A stretch of DNA of 64,000 nucleotides. Source: an uncultured Rhizobiaceae bacterium (GTDB taxonomy: Bacteria > Pseudomonadota > Alphaproteobacteria > Rhizobiales > Rhizobiaceae). The position numbers and the translations under genes were made by a program. Positions 38,171-47,720 of this stretch are shown here, piece after piece. The notes below the pieces were generated by a model that was given only the letters and a program-made list of their open reading frames with translations, searched no databases and was not told the DNA's origin. The DNA lies in the NCBI GenBank assembly GCA_947259295.1, contig CAMYMG010000099.1:1-64000 (forward strand), read 5' to 3'. The stretch's first letter is position 1. Each line of letters opens with the position of its first letter.

Positions 38171-38995
38171 TCAACCGGGACTTCCATTGCCCGACAGAAC
38201 CTGCGCCGCGCCGCGCATGGCGACGCGGAACGCCTCGTCGAAACTGACGCCGCGCACCTGCCATCGATGCGGCCGGCCGTCGACTGCAAGGGTCCATTCG
38301 GCGATCCAGCCGAGTTCGGAATCGCTCCAGGTGAGGCGCCCGACCAAGGGCACCTCGCCGCCTGCTTCTTTTGCCAATCGGTCCAGCGTCGCACGGTCCG
38401 CTTGCCACAGGGAGTTCTCGTCCATACCCGAGAGCGAGGCCTTCGACGGCAGTGCGATCGTCATCGCAAGCGGTTCGGCTGCAGCGGCGAAGGATACATC
38501 CATGAAAGGTCCGTCGCTCCCGTCGGCGCTGAGCAGGAAGCGTCTGTCCGAGCGCTCGACGGCAAGCAGCGGCACGACGACAGGCCGCGCATCCAGCCAG
38601 GGCTTCGCGTCGAGTTCGGCGAGCGCGGCGTCCAGCTTGGCTTGGTCGAAGTCGCAGGTCAGGTCGTGCGGCCTGTCATGGCTGCCCTGTTCGTCGTGGA
38701 TCGGAATGCCTTCGAGCCGGTCCCGGTATGAAAACGAGGCCACCAGGCCGGGGGCCCTGGCGCGCAATGCTGCCATGCCTGGCTTGGCGAGAAGACGCTG
38801 GTCCCCGGACAGACGCACGACCACCTGATCGAGGCACAGTTCGAATCCGATGGCACGGTTGGTTTCGCCGGTGCCGGTGACGATGGCCTTTGCGCGATTG
38901 AGATGAGCGAGGTCGTCAGCCCTTACCGGGTGTCCCGCCAGGCCGAGCAAGGCGGACACAAGCAAGGTGAACAGTCTCGTTCCGGTACAGGACAT
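38171..38995 (-). CDS. DUF2066 domain exported protein
   Basis: A 274-residue protein with a signal peptide (FTLLVSALLGLAGHPVRADD). The mature part has LNRAKAIVTGTGETNRAIGFELCLDQVVVRLSGDQRLL, typical of the DUF2066 family in proteobacterial periplasms, and a second half with DGRPHRWQVRGVSFDEAFRVAMRGAAQVLSG. Function unknown; it has two Cys that could pair. The start at 38995 is the one that yields a signal peptide; the 61 codons before it do not. It is divergent from a VOC gene. Confidence 0.78.
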   Translation of the reverse strand: MSCTGTRLFTLLVSALLGLAGHPVRADDLAHLNRAKAIVTGTGETNRAIGFELCLDQVVVRLSGDQRLLAKPGMAALRARAPGLVASFSYRDRLEGIPIHDEQGSHDRPHDLTCDFDQAKLDAALAELDAKPWLDARPVVVPLLAVERSDRRFLLSADGSDGPFMDVSFAAAAEPLAMTIALPSKASLSGMDENSLWQADRATLDRLAKEAGGEVPLVGRLTWSDSELGWIAEWTLAVDGRPHRWQVRGVSFDEAFRVAMRGAAQVLSGNGSPG

Positions 38996-39161
38996 GGTGA
39001 AGATTGAAACATTCCGTGGCCTGGAGGCCGGGGAAAATTTAGCGGGGCCGGAATGCCGCGGCAAGACGGCGTGACAAGCGATTGTCGGCCTTTCAAGACC
39101 GTTCCGGCTTGCCGGCCAAGATGAAGCGGCTAGTTTTTGGGGGAACAATAAGGAGGCGCCA

Positions 39162-39518
39162 ATGGCCGTTCGACGCATCGTTGCGAATATCGCAACACCG
39201 AATCCGCGAGATGCGCAGGCCTTCTATGGCGATCTGCTGGGGCTGGAGATCGTCATGGACCACGGCTGGATCGTCACCTTCGCAGCGGAAGAGATCCTGA
39301 CACGGCCGCAGGTCGGCTTCGCGGCGGAGGGCGGCTCGGGTACGCCGGTGCCTGATTTGTCGATCGAGGTCGACGATGTGGATACTGTTTACGCGCGGGC
39401 TACGTCAGACGGATTCGACATCGCTTACCCGCTCACTGACGAGCCCTGGGGCGTCCGCCGCTTCTTCGTGCGTGATCCATTCGGCAAGCTGGTCAACATC
39501 CTGTCGCACCATCGGTGA
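39162..39518 (+). CDS. VOC-superfamily protein
   Basis: A 118-residue single-domain vicinal oxygen chelate protein: RRIVANIATPNPRDAQAFYGDLLGLEIV at the start, VPDLSIEVDDVDTVYARA in the middle, and WGVRRFFVRDPFGKLVNILSH at the C terminus. In other family members a Glu at the position of the final N often binds metal; here it is Asn, so metal binding may be altered. GGAGG lies seven bases before the ATG. No partner in the neighbourhood suggests a substrate. Confidence 0.85.
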   Translation: MAVRRIVANIATPNPRDAQAFYGDLLGLEIVMDHGWIVTFAAEEILTRPQVGFAAEGGSGTPVPDLSIEVDDVDTVYARATSDGFDIAYPLTDEPWGVRRFFVRDPFGKLVNILSHHR

Positions 39519-39613
39519 TGCCCGTCATGGCGGATGCTCCGGCATTGACGCGCCTATCCGCCAACCTTTAGCAGTTCTGTTCCGGCCGGGAGCGGGAAGG
39601 GGATTCTGTCACG

Positions 39614-40657
39614 ATGGATTTTGGCGGCGGCGACCAGATCCGCTTCGAGCGGCTCGGACTGGCGGGCGTCGTCACGCTGACGCGACCGAAGGCGCTGAAT
39701 GCGATTACACACCAGATGGTCAAGGCCCTATCGGCAGCCCTTGACGCCTGGGCCGACGATCCCGCGGTTGCGGTCGTCATCATCAAGGCGGAAGGCAAGG
39801 CATTCTCCGCCGGCGGCGACATCCTGGACGTGTACAAGGCCGGCAAGGCTGGAAATCCACCGGTCGACTTCTTCGCCGACGAGTACCGCCTGAACGCCAA
39901 GATCGCGCGCTACAGGAAACCCTATGTCGCACTGATCGACGGGATCGTCATGGGCGGCGGCGTTGGTGTCTCCTTCCACGGGTCGCACCGGGTCATGACC
40001 GAGAACGCGCAGTTCGCAATGCCGGAGGTCGGCATCGGATTTTTCCCCGACGTCGGCGGAAGCACGCTGCTGGCCGATCTCGGCGGCTCATTCGGCATGT
40101 ATCTCGGACTGACCGGCAAGCGCGTCGGCTATGGTGATGCGCTGTGGTCCGGACTGACCACCCACACGGTTCAGGCTGAATATCTCGACGGTCTTCTCGA
40201 CAACATCGCCGAGACCGGCGACCCCGGCACCGAACTGCGTGAAGTGTTCAGGCCGGCGCCGCGCCAGACCGACGCTTCTGCGCTGCACGCGATCGCCAGG
40301 CACTTTTCGCTGGGCTCGCTGCCCGATATCGTTGCAAGCCTGAAGAGCGCGGCGCGGTCGGATGAATTCGCCGCGGAGTGCCTGGCAGCGATGCTCAAGA
40401 AATCGCCGACGAGCCTGCGTGTCACCTTCAGGGCGATCAGCACCGGACTGACCCTCGACATCGAGGAATGCATGCGCATGGAGTTCCGGATTCTCAATCG
40501 CATGCTTAAGGGCCACGACTTCTACGAAGGCATCCGCGCCGCCCTGATCGACAAGGGTTCGACGCCGCGCTGGGTGCCCGATCATCTGGAGGGCGTCGAT
40601 CCCGCCGCCGTGGAAGCCTATTTCGCGCCGCTGGCCGACGGGGACCTCGAACTGTGA
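39614..40657 (+). CDS. 3-hydroxyisobutyryl-CoA hydrolase (crotonase superfamily)
   Basis: A 347-residue crotonase-fold protein. Features: KALNAITHQMVKALSAALDAW, GKAFSAGGDILDVY with the first oxyanion segment, GIVMGGGVGVSFHGSHRV, and MPEVGIGFFPDVGGSTLLADLGG with the Glu and the Asp-Val characteristic of 3-hydroxyisobutyryl-CoA hydrolases, which release 3-hydroxyisobutyrate in valine catabolism. The C-terminal extension beyond 260 residues also distinguishes it from ordinary enoyl-CoA hydratases. Its TGA overlaps the GTG start of the DUF6163 gene (GTGA at 40654-40657). Confidence 0.9.
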   Translation: MDFGGGDQIRFERLGLAGVVTLTRPKALNAITHQMVKALSAALDAWADDPAVAVVIIKAEGKAFSAGGDILDVYKAGKAGNPPVDFFADEYRLNAKIARYRKPYVALIDGIVMGGGVGVSFHGSHRVMTENAQFAMPEVGIGFFPDVGGSTLLADLGGSFGMYLGLTGKRVGYGDALWSGLTTHTVQAEYLDGLLDNIAETGDPGTELREVFRPAPRQTDASALHAIARHFSLGSLPDIVASLKSAARSDEFAAECLAAMLKKSPTSLRVTFRAISTGLTLDIEECMRMEFRILNRMLKGHDFYEGIRAALIDKGSTPRWVPDHLEGVDPAAVEAYFAPLADGDLEL

Positions 40658-41082
40658 GCGACCTCGCCGAACGCCCCGTCTCGAACCGGCCGACCGTCGT
40701 CGAGATGATCTTCGTGTGGTTCCAGCGGGTCATCGCCGGCTACTGCCTGTTGTTCGGCGTGCTCTACTGGATACGCCTGATCGGCTTCTACGAGGGACCG
40801 CTGTGGCGTTTCGACCTGATGCCGCTGCATTGGCAGGTGGCGGCCGTCACGCTGGCGGTGTTCTTTCCGTTTGCCGCGATCGGCCTGTGGATGCTGGCTT
40901 CCTGGGGGCCCGTCATCTGGGGCATCTGCGCGTCGACCGAGATCCTGATGTACCTGTTTTTCCCCGACCTCTACGGCAACCGTCTACTGATCGTGATCAG
41001 CCACGTCGTCGTGGCCCTGTTCTACGCCACCTTCCGCGGCCTTATTTATTGGCAGAAGCGCAAGGCAGAGCAGTACGGTTAA
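40654..41082 (+). CDS. DUF6163 family membrane protein
   Basis: A 142-residue protein with four hydrophobic segments: IFVWFQRVIAGYCLLFGVLYWIRL, WQVAAVTLAVFFPFAAIGLWML, VIWGICASTEILMYLFF and LLIVISHVVVALFYATF. It resembles the DUF6163 family, which I associate with Rhizobiales genomes near ldtR. The GTG start overlaps the preceding hydrolase by four bases. Only 165 bases separate it from ldtR. No function is known. Confidence 0.75.
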   Translation: MSDLAERPVSNRPTVVEMIFVWFQRVIAGYCLLFGVLYWIRLIGFYEGPLWRFDLMPLHWQVAAVTLAVFFPFAAIGLWMLASWGPVIWGICASTEILMYLFFPDLYGNRLLIVISHVVVALFYATFRGLIYWQKRKAEQYG

Positions 41083-41163
41083 TTTTATGGTCTTGAGTGA
41101 CCGCTCGTTAAGCCTCTTTCGAAACCACCTCAACTTAACCCCTTGTTAGTCTTGGCGTTTAAG

Positions 41164-41184
41164 TCGAATTTTATGTGTATTCGA
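41164..41184. promoter_or_regulatory. Inverted repeat upstream of ldtR, candidate operator
   Basis: TCGAAT (41164-41169) and ATTCGA (41179-41184) are perfect six-base arms separated by nine bases, 63 bases before the ldtR start. MarR-type proteins often bind such repeats, so autoregulation is possible; no experiment or known consensus is used here. Confidence 0.4.
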
Positions 41185-41247
41185 TAGTGTCGCGATCAAG
41201 GTGAGAAACAAAAAACAATCACCGGGCGACAACAGAGAGGCAAGACA

Positions 41248-41766
41248 ATGAACACCAATTCGCGTCCGGCGGCGAAGCCCGCTTCAGTATCCGACGATCG
41301 CCGCGAAGCGATCCGTTCGCTCTATATGGAATCGCTCCAGCTGGTCGAGCGTCTGCACCGCCGCCTGCTCGACGTCATCAAGGACGAGTTCGACCGCAAC
41401 GGCCGCAGCGACATCAATGCCATCCAGGCACTGCTGCTGTTCAACATCGGCAACTCCGAGTTGACGGCGGGCGAACTGCGCTCGCGTGGCTACTATCTCG
41501 GCTCGAACGTGTCCTACAACCTGAAGAAGCTGGTCGACCTGGGCTTCATCAACCACCAGCGCTCGCGCATCGACCGCCGCTCGGTCCGCGTCAGCCTGAC
41601 GCCGAAGGGCCAGGCGGTCGCCGAGGTCGTCGGCGGTCTGTATGAACGCCACATCGGCTCGATCGAGCAGGTCGGCGGAATCAACACCGAAGAATTCATG
41701 CAGATGAACCGTGCGCTGCAGCGTCTCGACCGCTTCTGGAACGACACGATCGCCTACCGGATGTAG
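41248..41766 (+). CDS. ldtR: MarR-type regulator LdtR
   Basis: A 172-residue winged-helix regulator: INAIQALLLFNIGNSELTAGELRSRGYYLGSNVSYNLKKLVDLGFINHQRSRIDRRSVRVSLTPKGQ contains the HTH and the wing with D-R-R. The protein matches the LdtR group of Rhizobiales, described in Liberibacter and Sinorhizobium as an activator of the L,D-transpeptidase gene ldtP and of stress tolerance. Here the next gene downstream is exactly such a transpeptidase, which supports the name. GAGAGGC precedes the ATG. A terminator separates the two genes, so they are transcribed apart. Confidence 0.9.
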   Translation: MNTNSRPAAKPASVSDDRREAIRSLYMESLQLVERLHRRLLDVIKDEFDRNGRSDINAIQALLLFNIGNSELTAGELRSRGYYLGSNVSYNLKKLVDLGFINHQRSRIDRRSVRVSLTPKGQAVAEVVGGLYERHIGSIEQVGGINTEEFMQMNRALQRLDRFWNDTIAYRM

Positions 41767-42074
41767 GCCGGCCGCGGGCAGGATTCCTGCCGGCCTGGGT
41801 TAGTAATTTCAGTGGCCGCGTTCGCCGGGACGCGACCACTTTTTGCCGTCCTCACGTCTTGTTGCATGGACGTGAGTCATGCTGCTGCCATATTCGGGTG
41901 AAAACGGATAGCGCAGGGCAGCCTCCGGCATCCAGATCGGGCTTCGAGCCTCGCTGGCATACGCAGAGCTGCCGATGCGCAAATGGTGTGTGAACGGGTT
42001 TTGGCCTGCATGGTTGGCCAATTGTTAACGATGGCGGACCTAAAGTCCGCCGACTTCGTCCAAACAGGCGCCAG
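41767..42074. other. Intergenic region between ldtR and ldtP
   Basis: 308 bases without a convincing gene. It holds a terminator for ldtR (41812-41844), a perfect inverted repeat CTCACGTC (41851-41858) and GACGTGAG (41869-41876) with a ten-base spacer, and the leader of ldtP. The repeat lies about 200 bases before ldtP and is the strongest candidate for a regulatory site or a small structured RNA. Confidence 0.5.
41812..41844 (+). terminator. Rho-independent terminator after ldtR
   Basis: GTGGCCGCGT pairs with ACGCGACCAC (one C-A mismatch) around an eight-base loop, followed by TTTTT at 41840-41844. Confidence 0.75.
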
Positions 42075-43358
42075 ATGGCGAGAAGAGTGCTCTTGATGAC
42101 GACCAGAACCAGCCGACGTTCCTTCCTCGCGGCCGCCGGTGCCCTCGCATCCACGACAATTTTTTCCGGCCCGGCCGGAGCTCAGGACGTCATCGGCGAT
42201 ATCCTGAAATCCAGCCGCCGCGGCAATTGGGACGACACGTTCGACGCCCGCGCCTCCGAGTTCGACAAGGTCGCCTCGACGCTGCCGATCTTCTCGCCGC
42301 AGACGGTTGTCTATGCCGAACAGGCCATAGGCCAGTATTCCAATATCGTCGGGCAGGGCGGCTGGCCGATGGTGCCGGCCTCGAAGAAGCTGCAGCTTGG
42401 CGTCGTCGATCCGGACGTCGTGGTGCTGCGCAAGCGGCTGATGATCGCCGGCGACCTGTCGACCACTGCCGGCATTTCCGAATCCTTCGACACCTATGTC
42501 GATGCTGCGGTAAAGCGCTTCCAGGCCCGCCACGGGCTGCCCGCCGACGGCGTGCTCGGCAACTATACCTATGCGGCGATGAATGTCTCGGCGCCGGTAC
42601 GTCTCGGCCAGCTCGAGACCAATCTCGTGCGCCTTCGCGCCATGTCCGGCTTCCTTGGCGACCGCTATGTGATGGTCAACATCCCGGCTGCGCAGATCGA
42701 GGCAGTGGAGCACGACCGCGTCGTGCTGCGCCATACCGCGATCGTCGGCAAGATCGACCGCCAGACGCCGATCCTCAATTCGGCGATCAACGAGGTCATC
42801 GTAAATCCCTACTGGAATGCGCCTGTGTCGATCGTCCGCAAGGACATCATCCCCCTGATGCGCAAGGATCCGCAGTACCTCGCCAACAACAATATCCGCA
42901 TCCTCGGGCCCGAAGGCATTGAGCTCGACCCGTCGACCATCGACTGGTCGACCGAGGACGCCACGAAATTCCGTTTCCGACAGGACCCGGGTTCGGGCAA
43001 CGCCATGGCCTCGGTGAAGATCAACTTCCCGAGCCCGGACAACGTCTACATGCACGACACACCGCAGCAGAGCCTGTTCTCCAAGCTGATGCGCTTCGAT
43101 TCGTCGGGCTGCGTCCGCGTCCAGAACGTCCGCGACCTCGTCACCTGGCTGCTTCGCGACACGCCCGGCTGGGATCGCCAGCGCTTCGAGGCGACGATCA
43201 AGAGCGGCGAGAGCACACCGGTCCAGCTGGCGGTGCCCGTGCCGGTCTATTTCACCTACATCTCGGCATGGTCGACCGGCGACGGCGTCGTGCATTTCCG
43301 CGACGACGTCTATGCCCGCGACGGCGTCGACGAATTGCAGATGTCGCAGGCACTCTGA
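42075..43358 (+). CDS. ldtP: L,D-transpeptidase, Tat-exported (LdtP-like)
   Basis: A 427-residue exported enzyme that forms or edits 3-3 cross-links, or attaches proteins, in peptidoglycan. The N terminus has a twin-arginine signal (TSRRSFLAAAGALASTTIF). A peptidoglycan-binding-1 motif lies near 135-170 (VDAAVKRFQARHGLPADGVL). The YkuD catalytic domain runs from about 190 to 355, with YMHDTPQQSLF and SSGCVRVQNVRDL carrying the catalytic His and Cys. Two starts are possible (42075 or 42096); the signal is intact in both. It lies behind ldtR, whose product is known elsewhere to control this gene. A terminator follows. Confidence 0.9.
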   Translation: MARRVLLMTTRTSRRSFLAAAGALASTTIFSGPAGAQDVIGDILKSSRRGNWDDTFDARASEFDKVASTLPIFSPQTVVYAEQAIGQYSNIVGQGGWPMVPASKKLQLGVVDPDVVVLRKRLMIAGDLSTTAGISESFDTYVDAAVKRFQARHGLPADGVLGNYTYAAMNVSAPVRLGQLETNLVRLRAMSGFLGDRYVMVNIPAAQIEAVEHDRVVLRHTAIVGKIDRQTPILNSAINEVIVNPYWNAPVSIVRKDIIPLMRKDPQYLANNNIRILGPEGIELDPSTIDWSTEDATKFRFRQDPGSGNAMASVKINFPSPDNVYMHDTPQQSLFSKLMRFDSSGCVRVQNVRDLVTWLLRDTPGWDRQRFEATIKSGESTPVQLAVPVPVYFTYISAWSTGDGVVHFRDDVYARDGVDELQMSQAL

Positions 43359-43377
43359 GAACTGCGATCAGTCATTG

Positions 43378-43403
43378 AAGGCCGCCGTCGGGCGGCCTTT
43401 TTC
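43378..43403 (+). terminator. Rho-independent terminator after ldtP
   Basis: AAGGCCGCC pairs perfectly with GGCGGCCTT around GTCG and is followed by a T-run. Confidence 0.9.
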
Positions 43404-43531
43404 GTTTGCCGGGCAGGCATGCCGCAATCAGGCGTTCGGATTTCGCGGTGCGAACGTTGGCGAGCGCAAAACAACTGTGTTAATGGCGCGCATCGTCGCT
43501 TCCCGCCTCTTTCATCAAGGATTGACCCGCC

Positions 43532-44836
43532 ATGGCTTCAGCCGCTTCGCAGCACGAATCCTTCTTCGGCACGCCGCTTGAAGAGGCCGATCCCGAGATT
43601 TTCGGCGCCATCCGGTCGGAACTCGGCCGCCAGCGCCATGAGATCGAACTGATCGCCTCGGAAAATATCGTGTCGCGCGCCGTGCTCGAGGCGCAGGGCT
43701 CGATCATGACCAACAAATATGCCGAGGGCTACCCGGGCAAGCGCTATTACGGGGGCTGCGAATTCGTCGACATTGCCGAGGAACTGGCGATCGAGCGCGC
43801 CAAGAAGCTGTTCTCCTGCAATTTCGCCAATGTGCAGCCCAATTCCGGCAGCCAGATGAACCAGGCGGTGTTCCTCGCGCTGCTGCAGCCGGGCGACACC
43901 TTCATGGGCCTCGATCTCAATTCAGGCGGCCACCTGACGCACGGCTCGCCGGTCAACATGAGCGGCAAGTGGTTCAACGTCGTCTCCTACGGCGTGCGCC
44001 AGGACGACCATTTGCTCGACATGGACGCCATCGAGAAGCAGGCGCACGAGACGAAGCCCAAGCTGATACTGGCCGGCGGCACCGCCTATTCGCGGGTCTG
44101 GGACTGGAAGCGGTTTCGCGAGATCGCCGATGCTGTCGGCGCATATCTGATGGTCGACATGGCCCACATCGCAGGCCTCGTCGCCGGTGGACAGCATCCG
44201 TCACCACTGCCGCATGCCCATGTCGTCACCACCACGACCCACAAGTCGCTACGTGGCCCGCGCGGCGGCATGATCCTCACCAATGACGAGGCGATCGCCA
44301 AGAAGATGAACTCGGCCGTCTTCCCCGGCCTGCAGGGCGGGCCGCTGATGCATGTCATCGCCGCCAAGGCGGTGGCCTTCGCCGAGGCGCTGAAGCCGGA
44401 GTTCAAGGATTACGCCAAGAACGTCGTCGACAATGCGCGCACGCTGGCCGAGAGCCTCAAGGCGACCGGTCTCGACATCGTGTCGGGCGGCACCGACAAC
44501 CACCTGATGCTGGTCGACCTTCGGCCGAAGAACGCCACCGGCAAGCGCGCCGAGGCCGCACTCGGGCGCGCCAACATAACCTGCAACAAGAACGGCATCC
44601 CCTTCGACCCCGAAAAACCCTTCGTCACATCGGGCGTCAGGCTGGGCACCCCGGCCGGCACGACGCGCGGCTTCGGCAAGGCGGAGTTCGAGGAGATCGG
44701 CAATCTGATCGCCGAGGTCCTGGACGGGCTGAAGACGGCCAATTCCGACGAAGGCAACGCGGCTGTCGAGGCTGCCGTGAAGCAGAAGGTGTTGGCGCTG
44801 ACCGGCCGTTTCCCCATGTATCCATATCTGGGGTAG
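43532..44836 (+). CDS. glyA: Serine hydroxymethyltransferase
   Basis: PLP enzyme interconverting serine and glycine and loading tetrahydrofolate with one-carbon units. The 434-residue protein shows [40 protein letters not shown], the PLP lysine in [17 protein letters not shown], and the C-terminal [14 protein letters not shown]. Cytoplasmic. It starts the run glyA-nrdR-ribD-ribE-ribH-nusB, but 86 bases separate it from nrdR. One-carbon metabolism is the only clear link with the genes after it. Confidence 0.97.
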   Translation: MASAASQHESFFGTPLEEADPEIFGAIRSELGRQRHEIELIASENIVSRAVLEAQGSIMTNKYAEGYPGKRYYGGCEFVDIAEELAIERAKKLFSCNFANVQPNSGSQMNQAVFLALLQPGDTFMGLDLNSGGHLTHGSPVNMSGKWFNVVSYGVRQDDHLLDMDAIEKQAHETKPKLILAGGTAYSRVWDWKRFREIADAVGAYLMVDMAHIAGLVAGGQHPSPLPHAHVVTTTTHKSLRGPRGGMILTNDEAIAKKMNSAVFPGLQGGPLMHVIAAKAVAFAEALKPEFKDYAKNVVDNARTLAESLKATGLDIVSGGTDNHLMLVDLRPKNATGKRAEAALGRANITCNKNGIPFDPEKPFVTSGVRLGTPAGTTRGFGKAEFEEIGNLIAEVLDGLKTANSDEGNAAVEAAVKQKVLALTGRFPMYPYLG

Positions 44837-44922
44837 GGGCGTTCCCGCGCCGCCGGCTTTCACGCAGCGCCGAAAAGCTCTAAGGCTTTCGCGACTAGAG
44901 AATCGCTAGATATAGGGTTTCC

Positions 44923-45387
44923 ATGCGCTGTCCCTACTGCCAGTCGGAAGACACACAGGTGAAAGACTCCCGTCCCGCCGAGGATGGCGGGGCGATCAGG
45001 CGTCGCCGCGTTTGCCCGGTCTGCGCCGGACGCTTCACCACTTTCGAGCGGGTTCAGTTGCGCGACCTCGTGGTGCTGAAGAAGTCGGGCCGCAAGGTGC
45101 CATTCGACCGCGACAAGCTGCTGCGCTCGGTCGAGATCGCCGTGCGCAAGCGGAACGTCGATCCCGACCGCATCGACCGCGCCGTCACTGGCATCGTGCG
45201 CCAGTTGGAGAGTTCCGGCGAGGCGGAAGTGCCATCCGACGAGATCGGCCGGCTGGTCATGGAGGCGCTGAAGTCGCTCGACGACGTCGCCTATGTGCGC
45301 TTCGCCTCCGTCTATCGTAATTTCCGCGAGGCAAAGGACTTCCACGAGGTTCTCGGCGAACTGAAGGGCGACGAGGACGCCGCCTGA
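44923..45387 (+). CDS. nrdR: Transcriptional repressor NrdR
   Basis: A 154-residue regulator of ribonucleotide reductase genes. The N-terminal zinc ribbon has [18 protein letters not shown] and [20 protein letters not shown] (four Cys), and an ATP-cone domain follows from about residue 48 ([29 protein letters not shown]). It binds dATP/ATP and represses nrd genes through NrdR boxes; no nrd gene is present in this window. It is four bases upstream of ribD, so the two are likely co-transcribed, as in many alphaproteobacteria. Confidence 0.97.
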   Translation: MRCPYCQSEDTQVKDSRPAEDGGAIRRRRVCPVCAGRFTTFERVQLRDLVVLKKSGRKVPFDRDKLLRSVEIAVRKRNVDPDRIDRAVTGIVRQLESSGEAEVPSDEIGRLVMEALKSLDDVAYVRFASVYRNFREAKDFHEVLGELKGDEDAA

Positions 45388-45390
45388 GCC

Positions 45391-46524
45391 ATGGCATCGA
45401 CCGGTGCTCACGATGCCGCCGCGCAAGAGGCCATGGATCGTCGCTTCATGGCGGCCGCGATCCGGCTGTCGCGCAAGCATTCAGGCCTGACCTCAACCAA
45501 CCCCTCTGTCGGCACTCTCATCGTCCGTGACGACGGCAATGGTCCCGTGGTCGTCGGCCGCGGCGTCACCGCCATTGGCGGCAGGCCGCATGCCGAGACG
45601 GAGGCGCTGGCCGAGGCCGGCGAACTCGCCCGCGGCGCCACCGCCTATGTGACGCTTGAACCCTGCGCCCATCACGGCCGTACCCCGCCTTGCGCCAATG
45701 CGCTGGTCAATGCCGGTGTCGCACGCGTCGTCGGCGCGACCAGCGATCCGGACGATCGTGTGTCGGGCAAGGGCTACGCCATCCTGCGCACCGCCGGTAT
45801 CGAGGTTGTCGAAGGCGTGCTGGCCAATGAGGCCGCCGACGCCATGGCGGGCTACCTGATTCGATCCAGGAAGAAGCGGCCGGAAGTGATTCTGAAGCTT
45901 GCGCTTTCCATCGACGGCATGATCGGCAAGCCGGGCGAGGGACAGATCGCTATCACCGGCGAAGTCGCCCGCCGCCAGGTGCACATGATGCGGGCCGGGG
46001 TCGATGCGGTGATCATCGGAATCCGCACCGCCTTGGAAGACGATCCGGAACTGACGGTCAGGCTGCCGGGCCTTTCGGCGCGTTCGCCGGCCCGCATCGT
46101 GCTCGACCGCCAGGCGAGGCTGCCGGCCGATTCGAAGCTTGCCGTCTCCGCCCGGACCGTGCCCCTGCTGATTGCCTCGTGCGGCGAGGCCGACGCCTCT
46201 CGCAAGGCAGCGCTGGAGCGTGCCGGCGCCAGGATGTTCGCCACCGAGACGTTCGACGGCCGTGTCGCCTTGCCTGAGCTTCTCGAGGACCTCGCCGCAC
46301 AGGGCATGTCGAGCGTTCTCGTCGAAGGCGGCGCCGCCACGGCGCAATATTTCCTGGACGAGGGGCTGGTCGACCGGATCGTGCTGTTTTCGGGCGCCGT
46401 GGTGATCGGCGAGGGCGGACTTGCGGCGCCGATCGACAAGGACCACATGCCTGCCGGCTTCGTCGAGACGCGCCAGGCGACGTTCGGCGATGACCAATAT
46501 GCCGAATGGGTGAGAGCTGGCTGA
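45391..46524 (+). CDS. ribD: Bifunctional riboflavin deaminase/reductase RibD
   Basis: Catalyses the second and third steps of riboflavin synthesis after GTP cyclohydrolase II. The N-terminal cytidine-deaminase-like domain carries the zinc site in GGRPHAETEAL and TLEPCAHHGRTPPCANALV. The C-terminal dihydrofolate-reductase-like domain is visible in LKLALSIDGMIG and RAGVDAVIIGIRTALEDDPELTVR. Length 377, as expected. It overlaps ribE by one base (TGATG at 46522-46526). No FMN riboswitch was recognised in front of the gene run. Confidence 0.96.
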   Translation: MASTGAHDAAAQEAMDRRFMAAAIRLSRKHSGLTSTNPSVGTLIVRDDGNGPVVVGRGVTAIGGRPHAETEALAEAGELARGATAYVTLEPCAHHGRTPPCANALVNAGVARVVGATSDPDDRVSGKGYAILRTAGIEVVEGVLANEAADAMAGYLIRSRKKRPEVILKLALSIDGMIGKPGEGQIAITGEVARRQVHMMRAGVDAVIIGIRTALEDDPELTVRLPGLSARSPARIVLDRQARLPADSKLAVSARTVPLLIASCGEADASRKAALERAGARMFATETFDGRVALPELLEDLAAQGMSSVLVEGGAATAQYFLDEGLVDRIVLFSGAVVIGEGGLAAPIDKDHMPAGFVETRQATFGDDQYAEWVRAG

Positions 46525-47141
46525 TGTTTACGGGAATTGTCACCGATATCGGAAAGGTCGCATCGGCAACGCCGCTGCCGGAAGGCGTGCGGCTGCGCGT
46601 CGAGACCGCTTACGACCCGCAGACCGTCGCCGTCGGCGCCTCGATCTCCTGTGCAGGTGTCTGCCTGACCGTCACCGGACTGCCCGAGGACGGCGCCAAC
46701 GCGCGCTGGTTCGAGGTGGAGGCGTGGGAAGAAGCTTTGCGGCTGACCACGGCGTCCGGCTGGCAGCAGGGCACCCGCCTCAACCTCGAACGGGCGCTTA
46801 AGATCGGCGACGAACTTGGCGGCCACATCGTTGCCGGCCATGTCGATGGCAAGGCGATGATCGTCGCCCGCACGGACGAGGGCGATGCCGTCCGCTTCAC
46901 GCTCGAAGCGCCGTCCGAATTGGCAAGGTTCATCGCGCCCAAGGGATCCGTCGCGCTCGACGGCACGTCGCTGACGGTGAACGGCGTCGAGGGAAAGCGC
47001 TTCGACGTACTCCTGATCCACCATTCGCTGACCGTCACGACCTGGGGCGACAGGAAGGTCGGCGACGAGGTGAACCTGGAGGTAGACACCATGGCGCGTT
47101 ACGCGGCACGGCTGGTCGAGGCGGCAGGGCAGGGTCTCTGA
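46524..47141 (+). CDS. ribE: Riboflavin synthase, alpha chain
   Basis: A 205-residue enzyme that dismutates two 6,7-dimethyl-8-ribityllumazine molecules to riboflavin. It has two similar barrels: MFTGIVTDIGKV with ISCAGVCLTVTG, and GGHIVAGHVDGKAMIV with VALDGTSLTVNGVEG. The MFTGI start is diagnostic and overlaps the ribD stop, so translation is coupled. ribH follows after 86 bases. Confidence 0.96.
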   Translation: MFTGIVTDIGKVASATPLPEGVRLRVETAYDPQTVAVGASISCAGVCLTVTGLPEDGANARWFEVEAWEEALRLTTASGWQQGTRLNLERALKIGDELGGHIVAGHVDGKAMIVARTDEGDAVRFTLEAPSELARFIAPKGSVALDGTSLTVNGVEGKRFDVLLIHHSLTVTTWGDRKVGDEVNLEVDTMARYAARLVEAAGQGL

Positions 47142-47227
47142 TCCTGCCTCGGACGGTCGGGTCGCCAATCAAGCGCTTGCGGTGAAACGCGGTTCGGCCT
47201 AAGTGACCCGCTTCTCCGGAGACTTTC

Positions 47228-47716
47228 ATGGCCGTCACTTCAGAACACGGAAAAGCTTTCAGCCTGCCCAGCAGGAAAGCGCATATTTTGATCATCGAGG
47301 CGCGTTTCTACGATGACCTCGCCGACGCGTTGCTCGACGGCGCCAAGTCGGCGCTGGACGCCGCGAAGGCGACCTATGACGTCGTCACCGTGCCGGGCGC
47401 GCTCGAAATCCCGGCCGTGATCTCCTTCGCGCTGGATGGTGCGGCGAACGGCGGTAAAGCCTATGACGGCTTCGTCGCCTTGGGCACGGTGATCCGCGGC
47501 GACACCTATCACTTCGACATCGTCGCCAACGAGTCCTCGCGCGCCCTCATGGACCTGTCGGTCAATGAATCGGTGGCGATAGGCAACGGCATCCTGACCA
47601 CCGAAAACGATGAGCAGGCCTGGACACGGGCTCGCCGCACCGATGGCGACAAGGGCGGTTTCGCAGCGCGCGCTGCGCTCACCATGATCGCCTTGCGCGA
47701 AAAGCTCGGGGCGTGA
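47228..47716 (+). CDS. ribH: 6,7-dimethyl-8-ribityllumazine synthase
   Basis: A 162-residue lumazine synthase that joins the ribityl-aminopyrimidine from RibD and the butanone phosphate to the lumazine used by RibE. Motifs: [57 protein letters not shown] with the catalytic His, and [12 protein letters not shown]. The protein forms large assemblies in other bacteria. It is four bases upstream of nusB. Confidence 0.96.
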   Translation: MAVTSEHGKAFSLPSRKAHILIIEARFYDDLADALLDGAKSALDAAKATYDVVTVPGALEIPAVISFALDGAANGGKAYDGFVALGTVIRGDTYHFDIVANESSRALMDLSVNESVAIGNGILTTENDEQAWTRARRTDGDKGGFAARAALTMIALREKLGA

Positions 47717-47720
47717 GCCG

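Noticed and set aside
44906-44915. CTAGATATAG just before nrdR, similar to half of an NrdR box
   Set aside because: NrdR boxes normally occur as tandem pairs about 31 bases apart near nrd genes; no second copy is present and the match is imperfect.
44837-45390. FMN riboswitch expected before riboflavin genes
   Set aside because: No conserved RFN-element core was recognised in the gaps before nrdR, ribD or ribH.
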